Below, one piece after another: positions 47,095 through 55,941 of a stretch of DNA of 62,484 nucleotides; within the stretch, counting starts at the first letter, position 1, and every line of letters begins with the position of its first letter. Source of the DNA: Gilliamella intestini (GTDB lineage Bacteria; Pseudomonadota; Gammaproteobacteria; Enterobacterales; Orbaceae). The position numbers and the translations under genes are program-made. The stretch is from the NCBI RefSeq assembly GCF_900094935.1, contig NZ_FMBA01000002.1, forward strand, positions 1-62,484. The letters run 5' to 3'. The notes beneath the pieces were generated by a model. It ran no database searches and had not been told where the DNA came from. It worked only from the letters and a program-made list of their open reading frames with translations.

Positions 47095-48864
47095 CTATTT
47101 TAAAAGCACTTGCTCAATCAGTTTTATAAGCTCATCGCCAAAGGTTTGTGGGTTTAGCATATTTTGTACACCTAATGCATGTTGACCTTCATTAACCTCG
47201 ATTTCATGAATAAGATGCTTAGAAGCGACGATGATATCGACATTTGGCAAACGTGATTTATAATCAGTCACCGCACAAGAATCCATTTCGTTTGGAATAC
47301 CTTTTTTATTTAAATAATTGGCGATTTTCATTTTCATCATCATTGATGAACCTTGACCACTACCGCATACTGCTAAAATTCGCACTGGACGACCTTCACT
47401 CACAGCAACTTCATCCATTTTTTCAAGTACAGATTCGTTAATATCTTGTTGTTTGTCGTTTACTTCATTAGGTTGATTATTAAAATCAGCCTCTTCTTGA
47501 CGTAGCTGTTTAGCTGCAAAGAACATATAAACCAATGCTAACGCAATAAGCACGTAGATAAATAAGTGAGAAATAGATAAACCTTGTAAAATTGGTGGGA
47601 ATAAAATTGCCCAATCGGCCATTCCCATCCATGAATCAATTGGAGTGCCATTTTGAGCAAAAATATCGATCACCCAAGCAGAGCCTAATACTTCTATCAT
47701 GCCCATAACAAAACAGATTTTCATTACCGCTTTCCAACCGCCGAAATGGTTAGCAAAAACCCCAATAGTCGCATTAGAGAAGAACATCGGTATAAATCCA
47801 GGAATAATCATGATTGGCGATTTAAAGATAAGCAATAAAGCAATCGCTAAAAATTGACCTAATGCCCCCCAAATAAAACCAAATACCATTGCATTGGGTG
47901 AAAAGGCATAAATTGCCGCACAGTCAATGGCTAATACTGCGTTAGGGATCAGCTTTTCTGAAATACCTTTGAAAGCTTCAGACAATTCAGCAACAAACAT
48001 GCGTACACCACCAACAATAACTTGAATTGCGACGGCAAATTTAAGTCCTGTTTCAAAAATGTAGATAGTCCAATGGGTGGAACCAGCCATTGTTTGTAAA
48101 TTATCTAACCCAAATGAGAGCAAAATAATACCGAAGAAAATTGTCATCACGATCGTGGTTGCTGCGATACTATCGTGAAAGATGTGTAACCATTTTGGTA
48201 ATTTTAGATTATCAACTGTATCGTTTTTATCACCTAATTTTGGCGCTAATTTAACCGCAATCCAAGATCCTAGCTGTTGCTGGTGTCCTATTGAAAAGCC
48301 AGCTCCACCAGTTACCGCTTCGGTTGGCTTAAACATCATATTAGAAAATATTCCCCAATAAAGTGCGGTGATAATGGCCGAATAGATGATGGTTTCCCAC
48401 ATGCTGTAACCAAAAAGAAAGTAAAATAGTGCAATTAAACCAACCTGTTGGAACATAATATGGCCAGTTAACATAATAGTTCGAATACCGGTCAGGCGTC
48501 GAAAAACAACTAATAAAATGTTGATAGCTAAAGCGAGTAAAACCGCATAACCTACCCATGAATAGTTCTCACCCATGCCTTTTTCAACCGCTACCATTGA
48601 TGCATAAGTATCAATAATTGAACCTTTAATTCCATGATATTCGGCCAATTTGGCAATAACTGGTTTAAACGTTGATACTAAAACTCCCGAACCAACCTGC
48701 AATAACATAAATCCGACAATGGTTTTAATTGTGCCTTTTAACACAGTAGTTAGATCTTTACGTAACAGACAATAACCAAGCATTGTTACCAAACCAAGTA
48801 ATAAAGGCGCTTTTGTCATCACCTGACTATAAAAAATATAAAATACGTTATAGATTACTTCCAT
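47095..48864 (-). CDS. ulaA: Ascorbate-specific PTS EIIC-EIIB fusion
   Basis: The 589-residue protein fuses the membrane transporter UlaA (about 1-455, some eleven helices, with [21 protein letters not shown] and [16 protein letters not shown]) to UlaB (about 490-589) through a charged linker. The EIIB phospho-cysteine is C500 in [13 protein letters not shown]. coli encodes UlaA and UlaB separately. It is the first gene of the operon and imports L-ascorbate as L-ascorbate 6-phosphate. No internal start suggests a separately made EIIB. Confidence 0.95.
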   Translation of the reverse strand: MEVIYNVFYIFYSQVMTKAPLLLGLVTMLGYCLLRKDLTTVLKGTIKTIVGFMLLQVGSGVLVSTFKPVIAKLAEYHGIKGSIIDTYASMVAVEKGMGENYSWVGYAVLLALAINILLVVFRRLTGIRTIMLTGHIMFQQVGLIALFYFLFGYSMWETIIYSAIITALYWGIFSNMMFKPTEAVTGGAGFSIGHQQQLGSWIAVKLAPKLGDKNDTVDNLKLPKWLHIFHDSIAATTIVMTIFFGIILLSFGLDNLQTMAGSTHWTIYIFETGLKFAVAIQVIVGGVRMFVAELSEAFKGISEKLIPNAVLAIDCAAIYAFSPNAMVFGFIWGALGQFLAIALLLIFKSPIMIIPGFIPMFFSNATIGVFANHFGGWKAVMKICFVMGMIEVLGSAWVIDIFAQNGTPIDSWMGMADWAILFPPILQGLSISHLFIYVLIALALVYMFFAAKQLRQEEADFNNQPNEVNDKQQDINESVLEKMDEVAVSEGRPVRILAVCGSGQGSSMMMKMKIANYLNKKGIPNEMDSCAVTDYKSRLPNVDIIVASKHLIHEIEVNEGQHALGVQNMLNPQTFGDELIKLIEQVLLK

Positions 48865-49056
48865 ATGTCCCTCTCATCAGTTATTGACATTTTTATTGCT
48901 CTAACAGCACTCATCCCTGATATCGAGTTCCATTTAAATGTCTTTCATCAAGTTTCTTACAGACTGTAAAGTGAATGAATGAAACACTGCTCACTTTACG
49001 TTATTGTTATTGTTCATCTTCATTAATAATATTTGTTATATTCCACAATCAAAATA

Positions 49057-49071
49057 AATCATTCAATGATT
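49057..49071. promoter_or_regulatory. Candidate UlaR operator, ulaA side
   Basis: AATCATT (49057-49063) and AATGATT (49065-49071) form a perfect 7-bp inverted repeat around one base, about 190 bases from ulaA. The same half-site recurs at 49264-49285. A shared repeat in a divergent region is what a local DeoR-type repressor would need. Assignment to UlaR is an inference. Confidence 0.4.
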
Positions 49072-49083
49072 ATTTATGATTAG

Positions 49084-49099
49084 TTTGATGAAGATCACT
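49084..49099. promoter_or_regulatory. crp site: Second, weaker CRP site
   Basis: TTTGA-N6-TCACT matches 8 of the 10 core positions of TGTGA-N6-TCACA. It lies 26 bases from the perfect site, closer to ulaA. Confidence 0.5.
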
Positions 49100-49124
49100 G
49101 TTTTTATAAAATCAACACAGCATC

Positions 49125-49140
49125 TGTGACACAGATCACA
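49125..49140. promoter_or_regulatory. crp site: Perfect CRP (cAMP receptor protein) site
   Basis: TGTGACACAGATCACA matches the palindromic core TGTGA-N6-TCACA exactly. It lies 261 bases from the ulaA start and 165 bases from the ulaR start. Activation of the ascorbate genes only when better sugars are absent is the natural reading. Confidence 0.9.
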
Positions 49141-49263
49141 ACCTGATAAAAAATAACAAGCAAAAAACAAAATTAAAACTATTATTATCAACACATTAAA
49201 TAATTAAATAATGAAAGTTAAAATTATAATAATTGACAATAATACAAATGAAAATTATTATCA

Positions 49264-49285
49264 AAATGATCATATTTAATCATTT
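49264..49285. promoter_or_regulatory. Candidate UlaR operator, ulaR side
   Basis: AAATGAT (49264-49270) and ATCATTT (49279-49285) form a 7-bp inverted repeat with an 8-base spacer, ending 19 bases before the ulaR start. It shares the AATGAT half-site with the repeat at 49057-49071. It could mediate UlaR autoregulation; the function is inferred. Confidence 0.4.
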
Positions 49286-49304
49286 AATAATATAAGAGGA
49301 AATA

Positions 49305-50066
49305 ATGAACGAAATCGCACGGCATAACGAAATGGTGGCATTAGTTAATGAAAAAGGCATGGTTAAAGTAACAGAATTAATTGCCAACTTTGCTATATCA
49401 CCAGCCACAGCAAGACGAGACATTACTAAGCTTGCTCAGGAAGGGCGAGTTAAAAAAGTTCGTAATGGCATTATGCGATTAGAAGAAGTAAAACCAATCT
49501 GGGCACCGATTGACAACAATAATACCGATCACTATCACGAAAAAGCTCGAATTGCGATTCGTGCAGCAAAACTGTGTAGTAGTGACGAAAATATTGTTAT
49601 CAACTGTGGTTCAACAGCATTTTTATTAGGGCGTGAATTGTGTGGTAAAAATGTTTCAATTATTACTAACTACTTTCCACTCGCCTGTTATTTGATTGAG
49701 CATGATCATGAAAATGTCATCATTATGGGAGGGTTATACAACAAAACACAAAATATTATCCTTAACCCAGTTGCCAATATTACTGATTCTTATGTGGGCA
49801 AATGGATGTTTACTAGTGGCAAAACTTTAACGCCAATAGGTCTATATAAAAATGAAATTTTAGGTGCGGTTGCAGAACAGCAAATACTTGAACAAGTCGA
49901 AAAACTAGTTGTGGTAGTAGACAGTTCAAAAATTGATACTAAAGCCAATTCAGGCATGCTTTTTTGTCCAGTAAATAAAATTGATATTTTAATTACTGGA
50001 AAACAAGCTAATAAGGACGTGATCGAATGCATTAAGGAGCAAGGTGTTGAAGTTATTTTAGTTTAA
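49305..50066 (+). CDS. ulaR: Ascorbate-utilisation repressor UlaR (DeoR family)
   Basis: The 253-residue repressor has an N-terminal winged helix (about 5-60, with VTELIANFAISPATARRDITKLAQEGRV) and a C-terminal sugar-phosphate sensor domain (about 75-250, with VINCGSTAFLLGREL and VVDSSKIDTKANSG). In E. coli UlaR is released by L-ascorbate 6-phosphate. It is divergent from ulaA and directly precedes ulaG with 26 bases between, so ulaR and ulaG form one transcript. AGAGGAAATA precedes the ATG. Confidence 0.94.
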   Translation: MNEIARHNEMVALVNEKGMVKVTELIANFAISPATARRDITKLAQEGRVKKVRNGIMRLEEVKPIWAPIDNNNTDHYHEKARIAIRAAKLCSSDENIVINCGSTAFLLGRELCGKNVSIITNYFPLACYLIEHDHENVIIMGGLYNKTQNIILNPVANITDSYVGKWMFTSGKTLTPIGLYKNEILGAVAEQQILEQVEKLVVVVDSSKIDTKANSGMLFCPVNKIDILITGKQANKDVIECIKEQGVEVILV

Positions 50067-50092
50067 CTATTAAATTGTAAAAGGAACAAAGT

Positions 50093-51160
50093 ATGAGTAA
50101 AGTGAATGAAATTACCCGTGAATCTTGGATACTAAATACATTTCCTGAATGGGGAACTTGGCTTAATGAAGAGATCGAAACAACAGAGGTTAAACCCAAT
50201 ACATTTACTATGTGGTGGCTTGCTTGCACAGGTATTTGGTTGAAATCAGCTGGTAATACCAATATATCTGTTGATTTTTGGTGTGGTACTGGTAAAAAAA
50301 CTCACGCCAATCCATTAATGAACAAACAACACCAAATGATGCGAATGGGTGGAGTCCGTGAATTGCAGCCTAACTTAAGAACCAGTCCATTTGTCCTTGA
50401 TCCTTTTGCAATTAAAGAAATCGATGCAGTGATGGCAACACATGATCATGCCGATCATATTGATGTAAATGTTGCTGCTGCGGTTATTCAAAACTGTTCA
50501 CCAAAAGTAAAATTTATTGGTCCGAAAGCTTGTGTAGAATTATGGAAAAGCTGGGGCGTACCCGAAGATCGTTGTATTGTTGCTAAAGTGGGCGAAACCA
50601 TTCAAGTGGGCGATATCACAATTCGCGTGTTAGACTCCTTTGATAGAACATCATTGGTAACTTTACCAAAAGGTGTATCATCAACCGATAAATCTATTTT
50701 AGATGGTATGAATGATAGAGCGGTCAACTATTTATTTGAAACATCTGGTGGTTCACTGTATCACTCTGGTGATTCTCACTATTCTAACTATTATGCCAAA
50801 CATGGTAACGACTACAAAATTGATGTTGCACTACTGTCTTATGGCGAAAACCCTCGTGGCGTGACCGATAAAATGACATCGGCTGATATTTTACGGGCAG
50901 CTGAATCGCTTAATACTCAAGTTGTGATCCCTTTCCACCATGATATTTGGGCAAACTTCCAAAGCGATCCTCGTGAAATTGAAGTTTTATGGAAAATGAA
51001 AAAAGATCGTCTTGATTATCAATTTACCCCTTTCTTCTGGCAAGTTGGTGGTAAATATACTTACCCAACCGATAAACATAAAATGCATTATCAACATTAT
51101 CGTGGCTTTAGGGATATTTTTATCGATGAGCCAGAATTGCCGTATCGCTCATTCTTATAA
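50093..51160 (+). CDS. ulaG: L-ascorbate-6-phosphate lactonase
   Basis: The 355-residue metallo-beta-lactamase-fold enzyme opens the lactone ring of L-ascorbate 6-phosphate. The metal motif is THDHADHID near residue 118-126, with later ligands in [12 protein letters not shown] and VIPFHHDIW. It aligns end to end with E. coli UlaG. It is the only ula catabolic gene on this strand. Confidence 0.97.
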   Translation: MSKVNEITRESWILNTFPEWGTWLNEEIETTEVKPNTFTMWWLACTGIWLKSAGNTNISVDFWCGTGKKTHANPLMNKQHQMMRMGGVRELQPNLRTSPFVLDPFAIKEIDAVMATHDHADHIDVNVAAAVIQNCSPKVKFIGPKACVELWKSWGVPEDRCIVAKVGETIQVGDITIRVLDSFDRTSLVTLPKGVSSTDKSILDGMNDRAVNYLFETSGGSLYHSGDSHYSNYYAKHGNDYKIDVALLSYGENPRGVTDKMTSADILRAAESLNTQVVIPFHHDIWANFQSDPREIEVLWKMKKDRLDYQFTPFFWQVGGKYTYPTDKHKMHYQHYRGFRDIFIDEPELPYRSFL

Positions 51161-51186
51161 TTGGCTAATGTAGCAATTCGACTTTA

Positions 51187-51228
51187 GCGTGTGGACGGAT
51201 TCAAACAATAAATTTACCATCTACACGC
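51187..51228. terminator. Bidirectional terminator between ulaG and recG
   Basis: GCGTGTGGACGG (51187-51198) pairs with CCATCTACACGC (51217-51228), with one wobble and one mismatch, around an 18-base loop. It sits between the convergent ends of ulaG and recG. The stem is GC-richer than its surroundings. Confidence 0.6.
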
Positions 51229-51249
51229 AATCTAACTTAACATTATTAA

Positions 51250-53343
51250 TCAAGCATTAATATACTTTTCACGATTTGGCAGCCAACAATCAACTAATTG
51301 CGCTGCACTTTGTGGGTGATTTTTTTGGATATCATAAGAGGCTTGTTGTACTTCACTAATCAAATGTTGATCACGAATTAGATCAACAACTTTAAAATTA
51401 GCCACTCCCATTTGCCTAGTTCCTAAAATTTCGCCGCTACCACGAAGTTCAAGGTCTTTTTGCGCAATAACAAAACCGTCATTACTTTCACGCATAACTT
51501 TCATACGCGCTTGGGCAACTTTGCTTAAAGGCGCTTGGTACATAAGCACACAATGCGATACCGCCGTTCCACGCCCTACTCGCCCTCGCAATTGATGTAA
51601 TTGAGCTAAGCCTAAACGTTCGGCATTTTCGATAATCATTAAACTCGCATTAGGCACATCAACACCGACTTCAATAACCGTTGTGGCAACAAGTAGTTGA
51701 ATCATTCCTGCTTTAAACTCTTGCATGACAGATTGTTTTAAATCTGATTTCATTTTGCCGTGTACTAAAGCAATATTAAGATGTGGCAATCTTTGTTGTA
51801 ATTCTTCTACTAGTATTTCAGCAGCTTGGGCATCAAGCGTTTCGGACTGTTCAACTAAAGTACACACCCAATAAACTTGGCGGTTATCAAGGCAAGCTTG
51901 GTTGACACGTTCAATAATTTCATCACGGCGAGTATTAGGTATGACAACCGTTGTAATGGGGGTTCGTCCTGGTGGTAATTCATCAATGATAGAAACATCT
52001 AAATCTGCATATACTGTCATGGCTAATGTTCGAGGAATCGGCGTTGCAGTCATAATTAATTGGTGTGGATGAAAGTTATTTTTAATACCTTTTTCCCAAA
52101 GAGTTAAACGTTGGTTTACACCGAAGCGATGCTGTTCATCAATAATGACTAATCCTAACGAAGCAAATTCAACTTTATCCACAAACACTGCATGCGTACC
52201 AATTAACATGGTGATTTCACCATTTTTAATACGTTCATAACGAAGCTGCTTATTTTTAGCGGTTAATCGACCTGATAACCATTCAACGCTAATCCCTAAC
52301 GGCGTAAACCAATGATTGAAATTGTTATAATGCTGTTCGGCTAATATTTCGGTCGGCGCCATTAACACCACTTGATTACCGTTTTCAATCGCATTTAATG
52401 CAGCTAAAGCAGCAACTAATGTTTTACCAGAACCTACATCACCTTGAATTAACCGCATCATGGGCACAGCTTTGGTCATATCTTGATAGATATCTTGCAC
52501 AACTCGTTGCTGAGCACGGGTCGGCGTAAAAGGTAATGAGTATAAAAAAGGCTTAATTAAGCGTTGGCTTGGATAAAATGAATGTGATTGCTGGTTTTGG
52601 TTATGTTTTTTTATCAGCAACATACTTAAATGATAAGCAATTAACTCTTCAAAAATAAAACGTTTAATCGCAGGATGCTCACCCGATTCTAACTGCGTAA
52701 TTTGAGTGCTAATCGGTGGGTTATGAATAGTATTTAAACAATCTAATATTGGTAAAAAATGACTAGCCAGTTGTGGAGGTAAAATTTCAGCTGGTGGGTT
52801 ATTTTTCAAAAGCAATAATGCCGCCATAATTGATCGCCTAATTATAGCTTGAGATAAACCATAAGTAGTTGGGTAAATTGGCGTATACCTTTCTTGGTCA
52901 CTATCTAAAGTAGTGCTTTTATCATCGCGATTAGCTTTAAGCTTAAATTGTGGGTGAATAATTTCAAAGTGATTTTTACCGCGTTTTATTTCACCATAAG
53001 CACTGATCCATTTACCTTTAATTAGCGAAGCCTTCATGCTAGCAGTAAAATGTATAAATCTTAATATAGCAATCCCTGAATCATCTTGAACATAGCAAAT
53101 GAGCATTTGCCGACGGTTAAATGTGAGTTCACTTTTGATAATTATGCCTTCTATTGTGGTGAATTCACCAATAGTGACATCACCAATAGCACAAGATGAA
53201 GTACGATCTTCATAACGCAAAGGAAAATGCAATAGTAGATCTTTGACAGTATAAATTCCTAATGTATTGAATTTTTTTTCTAGACTTGCACCAACCCCTG
53301 TTAGTTTTATCAACGGTAAATGGTCAAAAAGGCGATTTATCAT
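51250..53343 (-). CDS. recG: ATP-dependent DNA helicase RecG
   Basis: The 697-residue helicase remodels stalled forks and branched DNA. An N-terminal wedge (OB) domain occupies about 50-160, then SF2 motifs follow: Walker A GDVGSGKTLVA, DEXH-type DEQHRFG, TATPIPRTLAM, and C-terminal QLRGRVGRG. It lies 5 bases after spoT. In E. coli trmH separates spoT and recG; it is missing here. Confidence 0.97.
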   Translation of the reverse strand: MINRLFDHLPLIKLTGVGASLEKKFNTLGIYTVKDLLLHFPLRYEDRTSSCAIGDVTIGEFTTIEGIIIKSELTFNRRQMLICYVQDDSGIAILRFIHFTASMKASLIKGKWISAYGEIKRGKNHFEIIHPQFKLKANRDDKSTTLDSDQERYTPIYPTTYGLSQAIIRRSIMAALLLLKNNPPAEILPPQLASHFLPILDCLNTIHNPPISTQITQLESGEHPAIKRFIFEELIAYHLSMLLIKKHNQNQQSHSFYPSQRLIKPFLYSLPFTPTRAQQRVVQDIYQDMTKAVPMMRLIQGDVGSGKTLVAALAALNAIENGNQVVLMAPTEILAEQHYNNFNHWFTPLGISVEWLSGRLTAKNKQLRYERIKNGEITMLIGTHAVFVDKVEFASLGLVIIDEQHRFGVNQRLTLWEKGIKNNFHPHQLIMTATPIPRTLAMTVYADLDVSIIDELPPGRTPITTVVIPNTRRDEIIERVNQACLDNRQVYWVCTLVEQSETLDAQAAEILVEELQQRLPHLNIALVHGKMKSDLKQSVMQEFKAGMIQLLVATTVIEVGVDVPNASLMIIENAERLGLAQLHQLRGRVGRGTAVSHCVLMYQAPLSKVAQARMKVMRESNDGFVIAQKDLELRGSGEILGTRQMGVANFKVVDLIRDQHLISEVQQASYDIQKNHPQSAAQLVDCWLPNREKYINA

Positions 53344-53348
53344 AATGA

Positions 53349-55457
53349 TTAATTTATATTTCGCGTAACACTCACTACATCTGGTTGTAATGACATTTTA
53401 CGAATTAATTCATTAAGTTGTTGTGTATTTTTTACTTCTATTTGCAAGATGACGGTATAAATTTGTCTATCTTTTTCTTCAGTATTTAACCATTGCAGGC
53501 GAGTATGTTCATCATTAATAATTGACAGAATATTTGCCAAAGAGCCTTGAGTGTTTAGAATATCAATCCAAATTTCAGCAACAAAACGTTGAGAAATATC
53601 TGGCGCCCATTTCAATGAAATATATTTTTCTGGTTTTTTTTGATAACCAGCAACATTTCGGCAGGATTCGTGATGGACAGTTAAGCCCTTTTCTGGACTA
53701 ACATGCCCAACAATAGGATCATTAGGAATAGGGTGACAACATTTAGAAAACGTAACTAAAACACCTTCGCTACCAGTAATAACCAATGTTTTATTCGGTT
53801 CTGATTTACTTTGTAATAACCCTTTATGCTCTAAACCTTTGACAATAAAATAACTCATAATATTGCCAAGTCCAATTTCAACCAAGACATCATCAAAAGA
53901 GGATTGTTTAGCTAATTCAATCACTCTAGCTTTTTGACTTGATGATAACGCATTAATACCGCCTGACTTAACTAACGAAAGATTGAGTAAACGTCGGCCT
54001 AATTCAATGGCATCTTCACGTTTTAATGTTTTAAGTGCTTGGCGAATACGCGACTTCGCTTTAGCACTAACCACAAAATTTAACCAATTTGCGTTAGGGT
54101 GCCCTTCTGGCGAAGTAATGATTTCAACCGTTTGTCCACTGCTTAACGGTTGTGATAGTGGATAAGGTTTACGATCAACAAGCGCACCAATGCATTGATA
54201 ACCAATATCAGAATGCACGGCATAAGCAAGGTCAACAGCAGTTGCGCCTTCAGGTAGCTGAACAATACGTCCTTTAGGTGTGAAAACATAGATTTCTTTA
54301 GGAAATAAATCTGATTTTACGTTTTCAATAAATTCGAAAGAATTTCCTACACTTTGTTGTAGTTCTAACAGACTTTGCATCCAACGTTGTGCTTTAATTT
54401 GTGCTGTTGTGTTGTTTAATTCATCATTTTCGTTATATGCCCAATGTGCAGCAACGCCCATTTCTGCCATTTGATCCATATCTTCAGTGCGGATTTGTAC
54501 TTCAACAGGTGTGCCATGAGGCCCAATTAATGATGAATGTAATGACTGATAACCATTTGCTTTTGGAATTGCAATATAATCTTTAAAACGATTAAGCCGC
54601 GGTTTATATAAATTATGCACAAGACCTAGCACACGATAGCAAGCATCTACATTTTTAACCACAATTCTAAAAATATAAATATCCATAATAGAGTGAAAAT
54701 GCTGCTCTCGCATTTGCATCTTTTGATAAATGACATAAATATTTTTTTCTAATCCTTCAACTTCGGCATCTATACCTGCTTCAGCTAAACGATTTCTGAT
54801 TTCAGATAAAATTTGTTGAATAAGTTCTTTTCTTGTATTTCGTGCTACTTTAACAACTTTTTCAAGTACTCTAGCACGATTTGGATGCATTGCTGTAAAG
54901 CCCAAAACCTCGAGTTCGGTTTTTATATGGTGAATACCCAAACGGTGAGCAAGTGGAGCATAAATTTCTAATGTTTCTTTTGCTATACGACGGCGTTTAT
55001 CTGGCCTTAATGCCCCTAGCGTGCGCATATTATGAGTGCGATCAGCAAGTTTAATTAAAATAACACGCACATCTTCGGTCATGGCCAGTACCATTTTCCG
55101 AAAATTTTCAGCTTGAGCCTCTTGCCTGCTACGAAATTTTAATTTATCAAGTTTAGAAACACCTTCAACTAAAATAGCGACATGTTTACCAAATTTATTG
55201 GTAATATCTTGAAAGGTGACAGGGGTATCTTCAATGGTATCATGCAAAAGCGCAGCAATAATTGTTTCATAATCAAGCCGCATATCTGCTAAATATGTTG
55301 CAACAGCAACAGGATGAGTGATATAAGGCTCACCACTACATCGGAATTGTCCTTCATGAGCATTTTTAGCAAAAAGATAAGCATCTTGAATCAATTCGAC
55401 TTGTTTAGGTGGAAGATAAGATACAACAAGCTCTTTTAAGCTATCAAAATACTCCAT
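53349..55457 (-). CDS. spoT: Bifunctional (p)ppGpp synthetase/hydrolase SpoT
   Basis: The 702-residue stringent-response enzyme carries an HD hydrolase domain (HPVAVATYLAD and LLHDTIED near 49-77), a synthetase domain (YQSLHSSLIGPHG), a TGS domain (IYVFTPKGRIVQLPEGATAVD) and a C-terminal ACT domain. The intact HD box indicates SpoT and not RelA. I start at ATG 55457 (MEYFDSLKEL) with AGGAATTG upstream; the two codons before it look untranslated. It is 24 bases after rpoZ. Confidence 0.97.
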   Translation of the reverse strand: MEYFDSLKELVVSYLPPKQVELIQDAYLFAKNAHEGQFRCSGEPYITHPVAVATYLADMRLDYETIIAALLHDTIEDTPVTFQDITNKFGKHVAILVEGVSKLDKLKFRSRQEAQAENFRKMVLAMTEDVRVILIKLADRTHNMRTLGALRPDKRRRIAKETLEIYAPLAHRLGIHHIKTELEVLGFTAMHPNRARVLEKVVKVARNTRKELIQQILSEIRNRLAEAGIDAEVEGLEKNIYVIYQKMQMREQHFHSIMDIYIFRIVVKNVDACYRVLGLVHNLYKPRLNRFKDYIAIPKANGYQSLHSSLIGPHGTPVEVQIRTEDMDQMAEMGVAAHWAYNENDELNNTTAQIKAQRWMQSLLELQQSVGNSFEFIENVKSDLFPKEIYVFTPKGRIVQLPEGATAVDLAYAVHSDIGYQCIGALVDRKPYPLSQPLSSGQTVEIITSPEGHPNANWLNFVVSAKAKSRIRQALKTLKREDAIELGRRLLNLSLVKSGGINALSSSQKARVIELAKQSSFDDVLVEIGLGNIMSYFIVKGLEHKGLLQSKSEPNKTLVITGSEGVLVTFSKCCHPIPNDPIVGHVSPEKGLTVHHESCRNVAGYQKKPEKYISLKWAPDISQRFVAEIWIDILNTQGSLANILSIINDEHTRLQWLNTEEKDRQIYTVILQIEVKNTQQLNELIRKMSLQPDVVSVTRNIN

Positions 55458-55481
55458 GAGCAATTCCTGTAAAGCTACAGT

Positions 55482-55772
55482 TTATTCGTACGATGGCGTG
55501 TTTTCTAGAAGAATCGATTCATGAAGTGTTGCACGTACTTCAGCTTCTTCATTTTGGCGTGTTTCGAAGTCAGCAACATCAAGGATTTGTTTGTTAACAA
55601 GCCCTTCTTCAATTTCACGTAAAGCGATAACCGTTTCTTTATCGTTTTCTTCTGGAATAAGTGGTGATTTATTTTCAACTTGTAGTTGACGAGCGCGTCT
55701 TGCTGCTACAATAACGAGATCAAAGCGATTACCAATTTTTTCTACTGCATCTTGAACAGTTACACGTGCCAT
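55482..55772 (-). CDS. rpoZ: RNA polymerase omega subunit
   Basis: The 96-residue omega subunit stabilises the beta-prime subunit and mediates ppGpp binding at site 1. The [31 protein letters not shown] start is diagnostic. It heads rpoZ-spoT-recG. In enterics gmk precedes rpoZ; here the upstream neighbour is a transporter gene and gmk is absent. AGAGGTAAAA provides the ribosome-binding site. Confidence 0.97.
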   Translation of the reverse strand: MARVTVQDAVEKIGNRFDLVIVAARRARQLQVENKSPLIPEENDKETVIALREIEEGLVNKQILDVADFETRQNEEAEVRATLHESILLENTPSYE

Positions 55773-55941
55773 TTTTACCTCTAATATTGTTTACTAAAAT
55801 ACTTATTTAAAATGATCTATTATTCTACTTAAATTTATAGGGGATTGTCTATATTAATATTGGTTTATATATCGAAATTGAAAAATCCAAATTGCTTAGA
55901 CAAATAAATCCCCTTATTAATGTTATCAATAGTAATGGCGA

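Larger units (their letters stand above)
48865..49304. promoter_or_regulatory. ulaA-ulaR divergent control region
   Basis: This 440-base region separates the divergent ula transcripts. It contains one perfect and one weaker CRP site, and two AATGATT-type inverted repeats, one on the ulaA side and one just before ulaR (listed separately). It is very AT-rich between 49141 and 49304. In E. coli the ula region needs CRP, IHF and UlaR; IHF sites were not called here because AT-rich matches are uninformative. Confidence 0.7.
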
